Source of the DNA: Rhizobium laguerreae
Lineage (GTDB): Bacteria > Pseudomonadota > Alphaproteobacteria > Rhizobiales > Rhizobiaceae
Assembly (NCBI RefSeq): GCF_002008165.1
Contig: NZ_MRDM01000011.1
Span: 1-64,000 of the forward strand
Length of the DNA stretch: 64,000 nt
Direction: 5' to 3'
The notes below the pieces were generated by a model that was not told the DNA's origin, searched no databases, and worked only from the letters and a program-made list of their open reading frames with translations. Positions 12,327 through 20,981 of this stretch are shown here, piece by piece (positions within the stretch are counted from its first letter, which is position 1; each line of letters starts with the position of its first letter). The translations under genes and the position numbers were made by a program.

Positions 12327-13073
12327 ATGACGGAAGGCGCCAGAAGCACGATCGACCAGGGCGAAGTGGACCGCTTCTCGGCGATGGCGGCGGAGTGGTG
12401 GAGCCCGACCGGCAAGTTCAAACCGCTGCACAAGTTCAATCCCGTTCGGCTCGCCTATATCCGTGACAAGGCCTGCGAGAATTTCAGCCGTGATCCGAAA
12501 AGCGTGCGCCCGCTGGAGGGGCTGCGCGTGCTCGATATCGGCTGCGGCGGCGGCCTGTTGTCCGAACCTGTCGCCCGCATGGGCGCTTCCGTCGTCGGCG
12601 CCGATCCGTCCGAGAAGAATATCGGCATCGCCTCCACTCATGCGAAGGCCTCCGGCGTCTCGGTCGACTATCGCGCCGTCACCGCCGAGGAGCTCGCGGA
12701 GGCTGGCGAGACCTTCGATATCGTCTTGAACATGGAAGTTGTCGAACACGTCGCCGACGTCGAGTTCTTCATGACCACCTGCTCGAAAATGGTCCGCCCC
12801 GGCGGCCTGATCTTCGTTGCCACCATCAACCGCACGATAAAGGCGGCAGCGCTTGCCATTTTCGCCGCCGAGAACATTCTGCGCTGGCTGCCGCGCGGCA
12901 CGCATCAGTATGAAAAGCTGGTACGCCCGGAAGAACTGGAAAAGCCGCTGGTGGCAAGCGGCCTTGAGATCACCGACCGCACCGGCGTCTTCTTCAATCC
13001 GCTGTCGAACCAGTGGAACCTGTCTAAGGATATGGACGTCAATTATATGCTGCTAGCAAAGCGGCCGGCATAG
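12327..13073 (+). CDS. ubiG: Ubiquinone biosynthesis O-methyltransferase UbiG
   Basis: A 248-residue SAM-dependent enzyme performing both O-methylations of the ubiquinone ring at the membrane. The SAM loop is [13 protein letters not shown], and the N-terminal [19 protein letters not shown] is typical of UbiG. ATG 12327 is preferred because AAGGAG lies six bases upstream (12315-12320) and MTEGAR is a natural N-terminus. Upstream in-frame ATGs at 12279, 12303 and 12312 lack this spacing. Confidence 0.95.
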   Translation: MTEGARSTIDQGEVDRFSAMAAEWWSPTGKFKPLHKFNPVRLAYIRDKACENFSRDPKSVRPLEGLRVLDIGCGGGLLSEPVARMGASVVGADPSEKNIGIASTHAKASGVSVDYRAVTAEELAEAGETFDIVLNMEVVEHVADVEFFMTTCSKMVRPGGLIFVATINRTIKAAALAIFAAENILRWLPRGTHQYEKLVRPEELEKPLVASGLEITDRTGVFFNPLSNQWNLSKDMDVNYMLLAKRPA

Positions 13074-13103
13074 TTCCCACCGTCAACAAGCCGGCTACAC
13101 TTT

Positions 13104-13141
13104 CAGCAGTACGACATGCAGGCAGCAGTGCGACATGCAGG
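13104..13141. repeat. 19-bp tandem duplication downstream of ubiG
   Basis: Two adjacent 19-base units beginning CAGCAGT and ending GACATGCAGG differ at one position. They lie between the convergent ubiG and DUF1178 genes. No known function; probably replication slippage. Confidence 0.7.
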
Positions 13142-13174
13142 CCGAAATTGTAGACGGCCACTCGGACTGCATGG

Positions 13175-13603
13175 TCAGTTCACGTCCTCCGGCAAAACGG
13201 GAATGGCCGCGATCTCGATGCCTTCTTCCAAGAGCGCCTGCGCCTCGTCGACCGTCGCCTGGCCGATGATGCCGCGGGCCTCGGCCTCGCCGTAATGGAT
13301 CTTGCGGGCTTCCTCGGGAAATTGCGTGCCGACGTCCTCGGAATTGGCCTTGACCGCAGCAACGGCCTCCTTGAGTTTTTGCAAGGCCTCGCGGCGCATG
13401 GCATCCATTGCCAGCGTCTGCATCGTGTCTTTCCCACGCGCGGTCGATACCGACGGCGCCATCAACAGCTTGGAAATGGCGGCGGAATGACAGACCGGGC
13501 AGGTCAGAAAACCGGTTTCGACCTGACGATCGAAATCGGCGCTTTCCGAAAACCAGCCTTCGAATTCATGGGCATTGTCACAGGTGAGGGAATAGCGGAT
13601 CAA
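13175..13603 (-). CDS. DUF1178 family protein
   Basis: A 142-residue member of DUF1178, a short proteobacterial family without known function. The N-terminal part resembles a zinc ribbon: C9 in SLTCDNAHEF and the pair in TCPVCHS could bind a metal. The conserved C-terminal part contains EEARKIHYGEAEARGI. The start codon is TTG, reading TTGATCCGC, and overlaps the nitrilase stop as TTGA; MIRYSL is the family's usual beginning, so the TTG start is credible. Translation is probably coupled to the upstream nitrilase gene. Confidence 0.88.
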   Translation of the reverse strand: MIRYSLTCDNAHEFEGWFSESADFDRQVETGFLTCPVCHSAAISKLLMAPSVSTARGKDTMQTLAMDAMRREALQKLKEAVAAVKANSEDVGTQFPEEARKIHYGEAEARGIIGQATVDEAQALLEEGIEIAAIPVLPEDVN

Positions 13604-14457
13604 GCGGCGACGCCTCCGGCGATTGCGTCCGCAATCCTTTCGACCGAGAATTCCCGCCCATTCCTCAGGTTCGGGATCTTGTCATGCGCAGCCTTGACCG
13701 CGCTCGGATCGATCTCGGCGACGATGACCGCCTCACCGGTGGCGCCGGCCGACGCCAGCACCGTGCCCCAGGGATCGACGATCATCGAATGGCCGAAAGT
13801 CTCGCGCCCATCCTCATGCGAGCCCGCCTGCGCGGCAGCGATAACGAAGACCCCGTTCTCGATCGCGCGTGCCCTGAGCAGGATCTCCCAATGCGCTTCG
13901 CCGGTCTGCTTGGTGAAGGCGGCAGGAACTGTCATCACCTCGGCGCCGGCAACCGCCTGGGCGCGGAAGAGGGCGGGAAAACGTACGTCGTAGCAGATCG
14001 CGAAGCCAATTTCGGCAAAGGGCAGCGACAGGACGCGGGCCTCCGAGCCGGCCGTATAGGCGGCACTTTCACGCCAGCTCTCGCCATTGTCGAGGTCGAC
14101 GTCGAACATATGGATCTTGTCGTAACGATTGAGGATCTTGCCGTCGGGGCCGAACAGGAAACCCCGATTGGCGATCTTGCCGTCGGCAAGGGCGATCGCC
14201 GTCGAACCGACATGCATGTGGATGCCGAGTTCCCCAGCGAGCTCTGAGCCGGTCTTGACGATGATGTCATGCGCCTCATCGGCAAGCACGGCGCGTGCCG
14301 CTGTACGGTCGCGCTGCAGCATGCCGGTCATCTCGGGCGTCTGCACATAGGTCGCGCCCTGGCCAGCGGCCTCGCGCACCAGCCGTGCCATGGCGGCGGC
14401 ATTCTTCACCGGGTCGACCCCGGAGCACATCTGGACGGCGGCGGCCTTGAAGCTCAT
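13600..14457 (-). CDS. Carbon-nitrogen hydrolase (nitrilase superfamily, Nit2-like)
   Basis: A 285-residue amidase-fold enzyme. The Glu-Lys-Cys triad is visible: E in VQTPEMTGM, K in YDKIHMFD, and the nucleophile in GFAICYDVRFP. The sequence is close to the Nit2/omega-amidase or deaminated-glutathione amidase group, which fits a neighbouring glutaredoxin gene, but the substrate is inferred. ATG 14457 (MSFKAAAVQM) has GAGGAAG just upstream; a longer frame to 14538 would overlap grxC and adds no conserved sequence. It ends overlapping the TTG of the DUF1178 gene. Confidence 0.92.
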   Translation of the reverse strand: MSFKAAAVQMCSGVDPVKNAAAMARLVREAAGQGATYVQTPEMTGMLQRDRTAARAVLADEAHDIIVKTGSELAGELGIHMHVGSTAIALADGKIANRGFLFGPDGKILNRYDKIHMFDVDLDNGESWRESAAYTAGSEARVLSLPFAEIGFAICYDVRFPALFRAQAVAGAEVMTVPAAFTKQTGEAHWEILLRARAIENGVFVIAAAQAGSHEDGRETFGHSMIVDPWGTVLASAGATGEAVIVAEIDPSAVKAAHDKIPNLRNGREFSVERIADAIAGGVAA

Positions 14458-14467
14458 CGGTTCTTCC

Positions 14468-14725
14468 TCAGGCTGCCAGCATCGGATCGAGCTTGCCGGC
14501 CCGATCGAGCGCAAAGAGATCGTCGCAACCGCCGACATGATCGGCGCCGATGAAGATCTGAGGAAAAGTGGTACGCCCGTTCGACTTGCCGATCATCTCC
14601 CGGCGAAGATCCGGCGAAAAGGTCGCGTCGTGCTCGACATATTCGACACCCTTTTCTTCGAGAAGGGACTTGGCGCGGCTGCAATAGCCGCAGAACTGCC
14701 GTGTATAGATTGTGACGGGTACCAT
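14468..14725 (-). CDS. grxC: Glutaredoxin 3
   Basis: An 85-residue dithiol glutaredoxin that uses glutathione to reduce protein disulfides and mixed disulfides in the cytosol. The active site is CGYC in RQFCGYCSRAKSLL. The GSH-binding TTFPQIFIGADHVGGCDDL matches the TVP...GG-D pattern, with Phe after Thr-Thr. ATG 14725 is chosen because MVPVTIYTR is the canonical start. It lies 31 bases after comF and 10 before the nitrilase gene, in one minus-strand run. Confidence 0.95.
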   Translation of the reverse strand: MVPVTIYTRQFCGYCSRAKSLLEEKGVEYVEHDATFSPDLRREMIGKSNGRTTFPQIFIGADHVGGCDDLFALDRAGKLDPMLAA

Positions 14726-14756
14726 AGTCTCTCCAGACCGATGCCGGGTATTTCTG

Positions 14757-15533
14757 TCATATAGGCTCGGAGAGAGCCCTTGCAAAGGTCAAAACCGTTA
14801 TGTCAGCCGCACCCGCCTTGCGCAGCGTCCGGCTTGCCGCAGCGACCGTTGCCCCTGTTGTATAGACGTCGTCGATAAGGACGATGCGCTTGCCGAAAAT
14901 GTCGTTTTCGCAGCCCTTGGCGATCGCAAAGGCGCCCCTGACATTGTCTTCGCGCGCCTTGGCGCCAAGGCCGACCTGCAGGCTGGTGCGCTTGACGCGC
15001 ATAAGCGTGGCGGCAAGCAGCGGCTTGCCCGAGAGCTTTGCCATGTGGCGGGCAAGCTCGGCTGCCTGGTTGAACTTGCGCGTCAGCATACGGCTACGGT
15101 GCAGCGGCACCGGCATCAGTGCATCGCAGCTTTCGACCGTCCCGTCGGAAGCGCGCAGCATCCAGGCTGCCATCATCGGCGCCAGATCGGTGCGATCGCG
15201 ATATTTGAGCCCATGGACGAGATCGCGGACCGCGTGGTCGTGGGTCGCCGCCGACCGCAGCCGGTCGAAGGGCGGCGGGTTGGCGATCGCCTCGGCGCTG
15301 AGGATGCCGGCACCGAGATCGTGCGAGAAGGGAATGCCGAGCACCTCGCAATAGGGTCGTTCGATGAAGCGGATGCCGGACCAGCATTTCGCGCAGAGCC
15401 CGCGATGGCCGCCGGTCGAAATGCCGCAGACGGAGCAGGCGGGCGGATAAAAGAAATCGGCAAGCGCCGAAAACGGTCGCAAGAGATGCGCCCGCAAGAA
15501 CTCTGACGGATTTTCGACGTTGATCAGTCTCAT
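14757..15533 (-). CDS. ComF family phosphoribosyltransferase-like protein
   Basis: A 258-residue ComF/GntX-type protein. The N-terminal Cys motif CSVCGISTGGHRGLCAKC is a likely zinc finger. The C-terminal PRTase domain has the PRPP loop IVLIDDVYTTGATV. Family members are linked to DNA uptake, but most non-competent bacteria carry them without known function, so no role in competence is claimed. MRLINVENP at 15533 is preferred over an upstream ATG at 15602, which lies inside a palindromic repeat. Confidence 0.88.
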   Translation of the reverse strand: MRLINVENPSEFLRAHLLRPFSALADFFYPPACSVCGISTGGHRGLCAKCWSGIRFIERPYCEVLGIPFSHDLGAGILSAEAIANPPPFDRLRSAATHDHAVRDLVHGLKYRDRTDLAPMMAAWMLRASDGTVESCDALMPVPLHRSRMLTRKFNQAAELARHMAKLSGKPLLAATLMRVKRTSLQVGLGAKAREDNVRGAFAIAKGCENDIFGKRIVLIDDVYTTGATVAAASRTLRKAGAADITVLTFARALSEPI

Positions 15534-15546
15534 GCCGCAGAGATTA

Positions 15547-15652
15547 GCGCATAACCCCGAAAATCGGAATCGATTTTCGGAAAGGATTATCCGCAGATTC
15601 AAAGTGATAGAGCGTCCTTAGCGCGTCCTGTGGAAGCGCTAAGGACGCACTA
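15547..15652. repeat. Palindromic intergenic repeat, two-hairpin element (copy 1)
   Basis: Two stem-loops in tandem. The first has CCGAAAATCG/CGATTTTCGG (15557-15580) within a longer imperfect stem GCGCATAA/TTATCCGC. The second has GCGTCCTTAGCGC/GCGCTAAGGACGC (15612-15648), a perfect 13-bp stem. The spacer contains ATTCAAAGTG. It shares its plan with repeats near 36.8 and 52.7 kb. Confidence 0.75.
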
Positions 15653-15716
15653 GCGTGTTCTTCGCGAAAGGAAAATCGTCTTGCCGCGCAGGCAGTGCGG
15701 GACTAAGGACATCGCC

Positions 15717-16601
15717 ATGGAAACGATCTTCGACAAAGCCGTGATCGCCGCACATCGGCGTCGCGCGCTTGTAAACAACGACCCGAAAGCCGCCTTCCTG
15801 CTCGACGTTGCCGCTGAAGAGATGGCCGAGCGGCTTACGGTGGTCGAGCGGACCTTCGGAACCGCCGTCGAACTGCATGGCGCGACCGGTGCTGCCGCCC
15901 GGGCCGCACTGGCAACGGGCAAGATCGGCACGATGATCCGCGTCGAAAGTGAGAAGGCCTATGCCGGGCCGGACGAAATCTTGATCGAGGCGCCGCTCGA
16001 GGACGTACCGCTCGAACCACAATCGGCCAATCTCATCCTTGCGCCGCTCAGCCTGCATCTGACCAACGATACGCCGGGTGTCTTCATCCAGATCCGCCGC
16101 GCCCTGAAGCCCGACGGCTTGTTCCTGGCCGCGATCCCCGGCGCCGGCACGTTGCAGGAACTGCGTGACGTGCTGCTGGCCGCCGAGGTCGAGATGACAG
16201 GCGGCGCAAGCCCGCGTGTCATTCCCTTCGCCGATGTGCGCGATGTCGGCAGCCTCATGCAGCGCGCCGGCTTCACGCTGCCGGTGATCGATGCGGAGAA
16301 TTATACGGTGCGCTATGATTCGCTCTTTCCCCTGATGCGGGATCTAAGGGCGATGGGCATGAGCAATCCGCTTGCAGCCCGCGCCCGGATGCCGCTGACA
16401 CGTGCCTTCTTCCTGCGCGCAGCGGAGATCTACGCCGAACGTTATTCCGATACCGATGGACGTATCCGCGCCACCTTCTCGATCATCTATGTTTCGGGAT
16501 GGGCTGCCCACGAGAGCCAGCAAAAGCCGCTCAGGCCGGGTTCGGCCAAGGCGCGCCTTGCCGATGCACTGAAGGTGGACGAACACAAGCTCAAGCAGTA
16601 G
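15717..16601 (+). CDS. SAM-dependent methyltransferase, BioC/NDUFAF5-like
   Basis: A 294-residue methyltransferase-fold protein resembling mitochondrial complex I factor NDUFAF5 and BioC. The usual glycine-rich SAM loop is weak (ELHGATGAAARAAL), whereas the later strand region VFIQIRRALKPDGLFLAAIPG is well kept. Substrate is unknown; by analogy with NDUFAF5 it might hydroxylate or methylate a respiratory complex subunit, but this is inference. ATG 15717 (METIFDKAV) follows TAAGGAC by seven bases. It is divergent from comF and convergent with the pilin gene, 15 bases apart. Confidence 0.85.
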   Translation: METIFDKAVIAAHRRRALVNNDPKAAFLLDVAAEEMAERLTVVERTFGTAVELHGATGAAARAALATGKIGTMIRVESEKAYAGPDEILIEAPLEDVPLEPQSANLILAPLSLHLTNDTPGVFIQIRRALKPDGLFLAAIPGAGTLQELRDVLLAAEVEMTGGASPRVIPFADVRDVGSLMQRAGFTLPVIDAENYTVRYDSLFPLMRDLRAMGMSNPLAARARMPLTRAFFLRAAEIYAERYSDTDGRIRATFSIIYVSGWAAHESQQKPLRPGSAKARLADALKVDEHKLKQ

Positions 16602-16616
16602 CCGCCGGCTACTTCT

Positions 16617-16784
16617 TCAATTCACCGTCATATTGTTATCGATCACGTTGAAGACGTCCTGCAAGGCGCCGGTGAAGAACCCCAGACCGGAGATGAGTGC
16701 GCCACAAATGAGGGCGGCGATCAAGCCATACTCAATTGCCGTCGCACCTCTGCTATCTGCAAGAAATGCTTTCAAAATACGCAT
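16617..16784 (-). CDS. Flp family type IVb pilin
   Basis: A 55-residue class IVb prepilin. MRILKAFLADSRG is a short leader; cleavage after the Gly would leave ATAIEYGLIAALI with the conserved Glu at +5, then one hydrophobic helix. Flp pilins are processed by CpaA/TadV and assembled by a Tad machine on the cell surface. No cpa/tad genes are present in the window, so this is an orphan pilin that would depend on machinery elsewhere. ATG 16784 is preferred because it begins the leader directly; longer versions only add non-pilin residues. Confidence 0.9.
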   Translation of the reverse strand: MRILKAFLADSRGATAIEYGLIAALICGALISGLGFFTGALQDVFNVIDNNMTVN

Positions 16785-16858
16785 TATTACGAGACCCTCT
16801 GAGCGAGACCGACGGCAAACGACCAATTCCACGACCATCGGGCGACGGCCGGCATTTT

Positions 16859-17176
16859 TCAGCAACCGGCGCCGACGCCATAGCCCTGGACGACGCAGAC
16901 CGAACCGGGCGTATCCTGGAGGACGCTGCGGCGGATCGTATACCGCTTGCCACTCTCAGTCTTTGGGATTGATCCCGTAGTGATCGTATCGAAATCCGCC
17001 GGAGCACTGGCAAAGACGCTTTTCTTCGAGGAATCCGCAAGCATTGGCGTCAGGATAAGCGTCAGCGCGACTACCGCCGTGCCGAACAGGAGGGCGATAT
17101 TCAGCGCACCCGTCCTGCGCGAGGCAGACGAGGCCCGTTCCTTTTCCCGGACAGCTTTCCAGAAATCATCGTCCAT
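16859..17176 (-). CDS. Small single-pass membrane protein next to the pilin
   Basis: A 105-residue protein of no recognised family. After a charged N-terminus (MDDDFWKAVREKERAS) a single hydrophobic segment (about residues 23-44, GALNIALLFGTAVVALTLIL) is followed by an exported tail with three possible motifs: TGSIPK, RRSVLQD and a C-terminal VCVVQGYGVGAGC with two cysteines. The tail is probably periplasmic. It lies 74 bases upstream of the Flp pilin gene on the same strand and might be cotranscribed with it. The longer frame to 17284 has no support. Confidence 0.75.
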   Translation of the reverse strand: MDDDFWKAVREKERASSASRRTGALNIALLFGTAVVALTLILTPMLADSSKKSVFASAPADFDTITTGSIPKTESGKRYTIRRSVLQDTPGSVCVVQGYGVGAGC

Positions 17177-17302
17177 GAGGTCAAGCCTTTTAATACACGC
17201 ACGCCAGATGCTTGATTGAGGCCGATCTTTGGCAGAAGGTGTTAAACGATCCATTAATATCCACAGCCGAAAATGGTGTGGCACAATAATAATCAGATAA
17301 TG

Positions 17303-17716
17303 CTAAAGTAAATCCTGCAACATCGGGATGAGCGGCTCGTCGGCCGGCGGCATCGGGTAATCGCGCAGCGCCTGCGGACGCACCCATTTCAGCGCCTGCC
17401 CCTCCCGGCCCTGGGGAATGCCCTCATAGCGCCGGCAGATATAAAGCGGCATCAAAAGGTGGAAGGTCTCGTAGGAGTGGCTGGCAAAGGTAAGCGGCGC
17501 GAGACAGGCGATCTTGGTGTGGATGCCGAGCTCTTCTTCGAGCTCGCGCACCAGCGTTTCCTCCGGCGTCTCACCGGGCTCGACCTTGCCGCCGGGAAAC
17601 TCCCACAACCCGGCGAGCGACTTTCCCTCGGGGCGCTGTGCCAACAGGATACGCCCATCGGCATCGATCAGCGCACAGGCGGCGACCAGCAATATCTTCC
17701 GGCCCGCCTCGCTCAT
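17303..17716 (-). CDS. mutT: Nudix hydrolase, MutT-like 8-oxo-dGTP diphosphatase
   Basis: A 137-residue Nudix enzyme. The complete Nudix box starts [20 protein letters not shown], followed by ELG, so all metal-binding glutamates are present. Length and a final [16 protein letters not shown] segment fit MutT, which hydrolyses 8-oxo-dGTP to avoid A:T to C:G mutation. The ATG overlaps the stop of the upstream GNAT gene by four bases (ATGA), so the two are translationally coupled. Confidence 0.92.
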   Translation of the reverse strand: MSEAGRKILLVAACALIDADGRILLAQRPEGKSLAGLWEFPGGKVEPGETPEETLVRELEEELGIHTKIACLAPLTFASHSYETFHLLMPLYICRRYEGIPQGREGQALKWVRPQALRDYPMPPADEPLIPMLQDLL

Positions 17717-18519
17717 CGCGGCTCCTTTTGCCAATAGCAATAATGATAGGCGTCGCGAAAACCGAGGCGCTCATAAAGTGCGATGGCCGGACGGTTGGAC
17801 AGCTTCACCTGCAGCCAGGCCGAACGGGCGCTGCGCATGCGCGCCCAGCGCAATGCCGAGGTGAGGATTTCGGTGCCGAGCCCCTCACGCCGCCGCGCCT
17901 CGGAGACCGAAAGCGACACGATGCCGGCGAGGTCGTTGTCCTGGACGCAGAGCACGGTTGCAAGCGGGCCGTCCACCGCGTTCTCGATCATAAACAGGCC
18001 GGATGGCGGCTTGATCGCCGAAATGATCTCGGCAAGCGCCGGCTTCAGCCTCAGTGGCGCCTGGTCGACGGCGAGGTTGGCGTCGACGAAACGACCGACA
18101 TCATGGGTCGGCAGGTGATCGAGCGTATCCGGCAGCTCCGCCTCGGCAAGGTCGCATGTCATCACCACCGTATCGTCGAAGCGCGTCCAGTTCTGCGCGC
18201 GCAGAAGTTCGATCAGCACCGGCGAGGCAAGCGGCGTCTGGCGGACCACGGCGGCGCGGCCATAGGCCTCGAACTTCCGGCTCGCCTTTTCCAGGCGGAT
18301 TTCGACGTCGCGATGATCCGAGGGATCGAGCGGTACGATCGAGTTCAGCCGGTTGGACGGGTGACCGGCCGTCAGCCGCACCTGCCAGCTGCCGTCATAT
18401 TGCACGGAAGCCGCCGGCCAGGCGCGGAAGCCAACGGCCTCCAGCCTACGCACCAGTGGCAGATTGTGTGAAGAAATGGATGCCTGCGCCAATGAACGAT
18501 CAGCTCCGATAGTCGCCAT
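17713..18519 (-). CDS. GNAT family N-acetyltransferase
   Basis: A 268-residue protein with a C-terminal GNAT domain. [19 protein letters not shown] holds the acetyl-CoA loop (R-R-x-G-L-G), and [19 protein letters not shown] is the typical closing motif. The N-terminal half looks like a second, degenerate GNAT fold. Substrate unknown. Its start overlaps the argJ stop by 20 bases in another frame and its stop overlaps mutT, giving a tight argJ-GNAT-mutT unit. Confidence 0.88.
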   Translation of the reverse strand: MATIGADRSLAQASISSHNLPLVRRLEAVGFRAWPAASVQYDGSWQVRLTAGHPSNRLNSIVPLDPSDHRDVEIRLEKASRKFEAYGRAAVVRQTPLASPVLIELLRAQNWTRFDDTVVMTCDLAEAELPDTLDHLPTHDVGRFVDANLAVDQAPLRLKPALAEIISAIKPPSGLFMIENAVDGPLATVLCVQDNDLAGIVSLSVSEARRREGLGTEILTSALRWARMRSARSAWLQVKLSNRPAIALYERLGFRDAYHYCYWQKEPR

Positions 18520-19741
18520 TGATCGCAACATATTCCTTGGTGAGGTCGCAGGTCCAGACGGTTGCCGAACCAGTGCCGAGCCCGATATCGACTTTGACGG
18601 GGATATCCTGCGCCTTCATGACGTCCGAGGCAGCCGCCTCGGAATAATCGGGATCACGCTCGCCATTGACGGCGACCCTGATATCGCCGAACCAGATGGC
18701 GAGCCGGTCGCGGTCGGCCATCTCGCCGGATTTGCCGACGGCCATGACGATACGGCCCCAATTGGCGTCTTCGCCGGCGGCCGCGGTCTTGACCAGCGGC
18801 GAATTGGCGATCGACAGCGCGATGCGCTTGGCGGCGGCATCGCTCTCGGCCCCCGTCACGGTGATTTCGAGCATCTTGGTGGCACCCTCGCCGTCGCGCA
18901 CCACCTGCAGCGACAGATCCTTCAGCACTTCGTTGAGCGCGGCCCGGAAGGCGGCAAGCCGCGGGTCGTCGGCGCGTTCGATGCGGGCCTGGCCGTCCTC
19001 GGCCGCCGCACCCGTCGCAAACAGCATCAGTGTGTCCGAGGTGGAGGTGTCGCTGTCGACGGTCATGGAATTGAAGGTCGGGCCGACGCCGTCGGACAGC
19101 AGCGCCTGCAGCGCGGCAGGCGCAATGTCGGCATCGGTGACGACGAATGAGAGCATCGTTGCCATATCAGGCGCGATCATGCCGGCACCCTTGGCGATAC
19201 CGTTGATCGTCACGGCCACGCCGCCGATCTCGGCGCTGCGGGTCGAAACCTTCGGATAGGTGTCGGTCGTCATGATCGCCTTGGCGGCCTCGAACCAGAA
19301 ATCGCCGGTCGCTTCGACCTGCATCCGATCTAGAACGCCTGCGAATTTGGTGGCATCGAGCGGCTCGCCGATGACCCCGGTCGAGGCCAGGTAGACCTCG
19401 TTTTCGGCGCAGCCGACGGCAGCGGCAGCCGACTTCGCCGTCAGCGCGGTCGCCTGGCGGCCCTTCAGGCCGGTGAAAGCATTGGCATTGCCTGAATTGA
19501 CGACGACGGCACGCGCGCTGCCATGGGGGAGATTGGCCCGGCAGAAATCGACCGGCGCCGACGGGCATTTCGAGCGGGTAAAGACGCCCGCGACAGCCGC
19601 CGGCTTATCGAAGACCATCATCAGCACGTCGGTGCGGTTCTTGTACTTGATGCCGGCGGAAGCCGTCGCCAGGCGCACGCCGCGCAGCGGCGGCATCGAG
19701 ACGAAGGATTTCGGAGCGAGCGGAGAGACGGAACCGGACAT
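18500..19741 (-). CDS. argJ: Bifunctional glutamate N-acetyltransferase / amino-acid acetyltransferase ArgJ
   Basis: A 413-residue enzyme that recycles the acetyl group from N-acetylornithine to glutamate in the cyclic arginine pathway. The self-cleavage site is in [16 protein letters not shown], where the precursor is cut before Thr to give the catalytic nucleophile. The sequence is full length. [13 protein letters not shown] at 19741 is the natural start, rather than the frame's outermost ATG at 19756. argH lies 26 kb away in this window, so the pathway is not one operon. Confidence 0.97.
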   Translation of the reverse strand: MSGSVSPLAPKSFVSMPPLRGVRLATASAGIKYKNRTDVLMMVFDKPAAVAGVFTRSKCPSAPVDFCRANLPHGSARAVVVNSGNANAFTGLKGRQATALTAKSAAAAVGCAENEVYLASTGVIGEPLDATKFAGVLDRMQVEATGDFWFEAAKAIMTTDTYPKVSTRSAEIGGVAVTINGIAKGAGMIAPDMATMLSFVVTDADIAPAALQALLSDGVGPTFNSMTVDSDTSTSDTLMLFATGAAAEDGQARIERADDPRLAAFRAALNEVLKDLSLQVVRDGEGATKMLEITVTGAESDAAAKRIALSIANSPLVKTAAAGEDANWGRIVMAVGKSGEMADRDRLAIWFGDIRVAVNGERDPDYSEAAASDVMKAQDIPVKVDIGLGTGSATVWTCDLTKEYVAINGDYRS

Positions 19742-19853
19742 GATGAGACCTGCCAATGAGCATTTCCAGGCGAAATGGAAACCGGTTCGCCGTCCGGAAA
19801 TGCGACAACCACGATAGTGAAGGGCCCGGAAGAACCGGGCCCTGATGCGACTA

Positions 19854-20735
19854 TTACTGCTGCGGCACCGGCGCGACGGGCTCGCTGCCCGGCTCCGGCT
19901 GTTTGTTTGCCTGGTCGTAACCCTTGCGCAGCGTCTCGTCCGTGATCTCGATCTTGGCGGACGCCTTCGCCTGGTTCAGAAGCGCAAGATACTTGTCGCG
20001 CATGACGAGTTGACGAACCTGATCCTGCACCTGCTCGAAGGGCGGCGGCGGGGCATCGCGCTTATCTTCGACCTTGATGACATGGAAGCCGAAATCGGTC
20101 TTGACGGGCGTCTTGGAATAGGTGCCCTTCTCAAGCGCGAAGGCTGCGTCTTCGAATTCCTTGACCATGCGGCCGCGCGAGAAATAGCCGAGATCGCCGC
20201 CTTCCGACTTGTTCGGATCGGTGGACTTTTCCTTGGCGAGTTCGGCGAAATCCTTGCCGGCGTCGAGCTGCTTGATGATGTCCTTGGCTTCGTCCTCGGT
20301 CTTGACGAGGATGTGGCGGGCGTGGACTTCCTCCTGCTTCGGCAGGGCGGCGACTTCCTTGTCGTAACGGGCTTTGACTTCGTCAGGCGTCACGATATCG
20401 ACGACATGTTTCTTGAAATAGGCATTGTGCAACTCGCGGTCGGAGAGATACTGCATGCGCTTCTTGAATTCGTCGGTCTGATCAAGCTTCTCGGTGGCAG
20501 CGTCGGCGGCGAGCAGCTTCACGTCGATGGCTGCGGAAAGGGCTGCGACCTTCTTCTGGTCATCGGGAAGCTGCGCCAGCTGGGGATCGAGATTGGCGAC
20601 GGCGAGGTCGAGTTCCGACTGGTGGATCTCCAGGGTGCCAACCTTGGCGATGACGGCGTCATCGGCATAGGCCGGGGCCTGGAGCGCAACAAAGGTTGCA
20701 AACGCCAGAACGGCAAGTTTGTTGGTGCTCAACAT
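19854..20735 (-). CDS. Periplasmic peptidylprolyl isomerase (parvulin/SurA type)
   Basis: A 293-residue exported foldase. A signal peptide ([19 protein letters not shown], ending APAYA) precedes the mature protein. The N-terminal SurA-like helices (about 25-135) chaperone clients. The parvulin domain (about 140-235) includes [17 protein letters not shown] and [17 protein letters not shown], both core parvulin motifs. The C-terminal tail is Pro/Gln-rich ([16 protein letters not shown]). It is likely to assist outer-membrane protein folding. It lies upstream of argJ on the same strand and divergent from secA, which fits an export theme. Confidence 0.92.
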   Translation of the reverse strand: MLSTNKLAVLAFATFVALQAPAYADDAVIAKVGTLEIHQSELDLAVANLDPQLAQLPDDQKKVAALSAAIDVKLLAADAATEKLDQTDEFKKRMQYLSDRELHNAYFKKHVVDIVTPDEVKARYDKEVAALPKQEEVHARHILVKTEDEAKDIIKQLDAGKDFAELAKEKSTDPNKSEGGDLGYFSRGRMVKEFEDAAFALEKGTYSKTPVKTDFGFHVIKVEDKRDAPPPPFEQVQDQVRQLVMRDKYLALLNQAKASAKIEITDETLRKGYDQANKQPEPGSEPVAPVPQQ

Positions 20736-20981
20736 GAAATACCCTTCACAGTTACATTGCCGGTTTCAGCATCCCCTGAATCCAGCCCAAAATAGCCATC
20801 AACACTGGATTGTGGCCTTTCTGTATCCGCCAAATCCGTTGACATCATTCGACCCCCCTCTTATCTGTCACGCAACCTCGCGTCCAGAACAGTTTCCGGG
20901 CGTTTTAAGGCGCGCGCCTGATTTTCGGCTGGGCCGCGAACAAGAAACGCCGGGGATGAATATTGAGAAAGGGCCAGTCAT

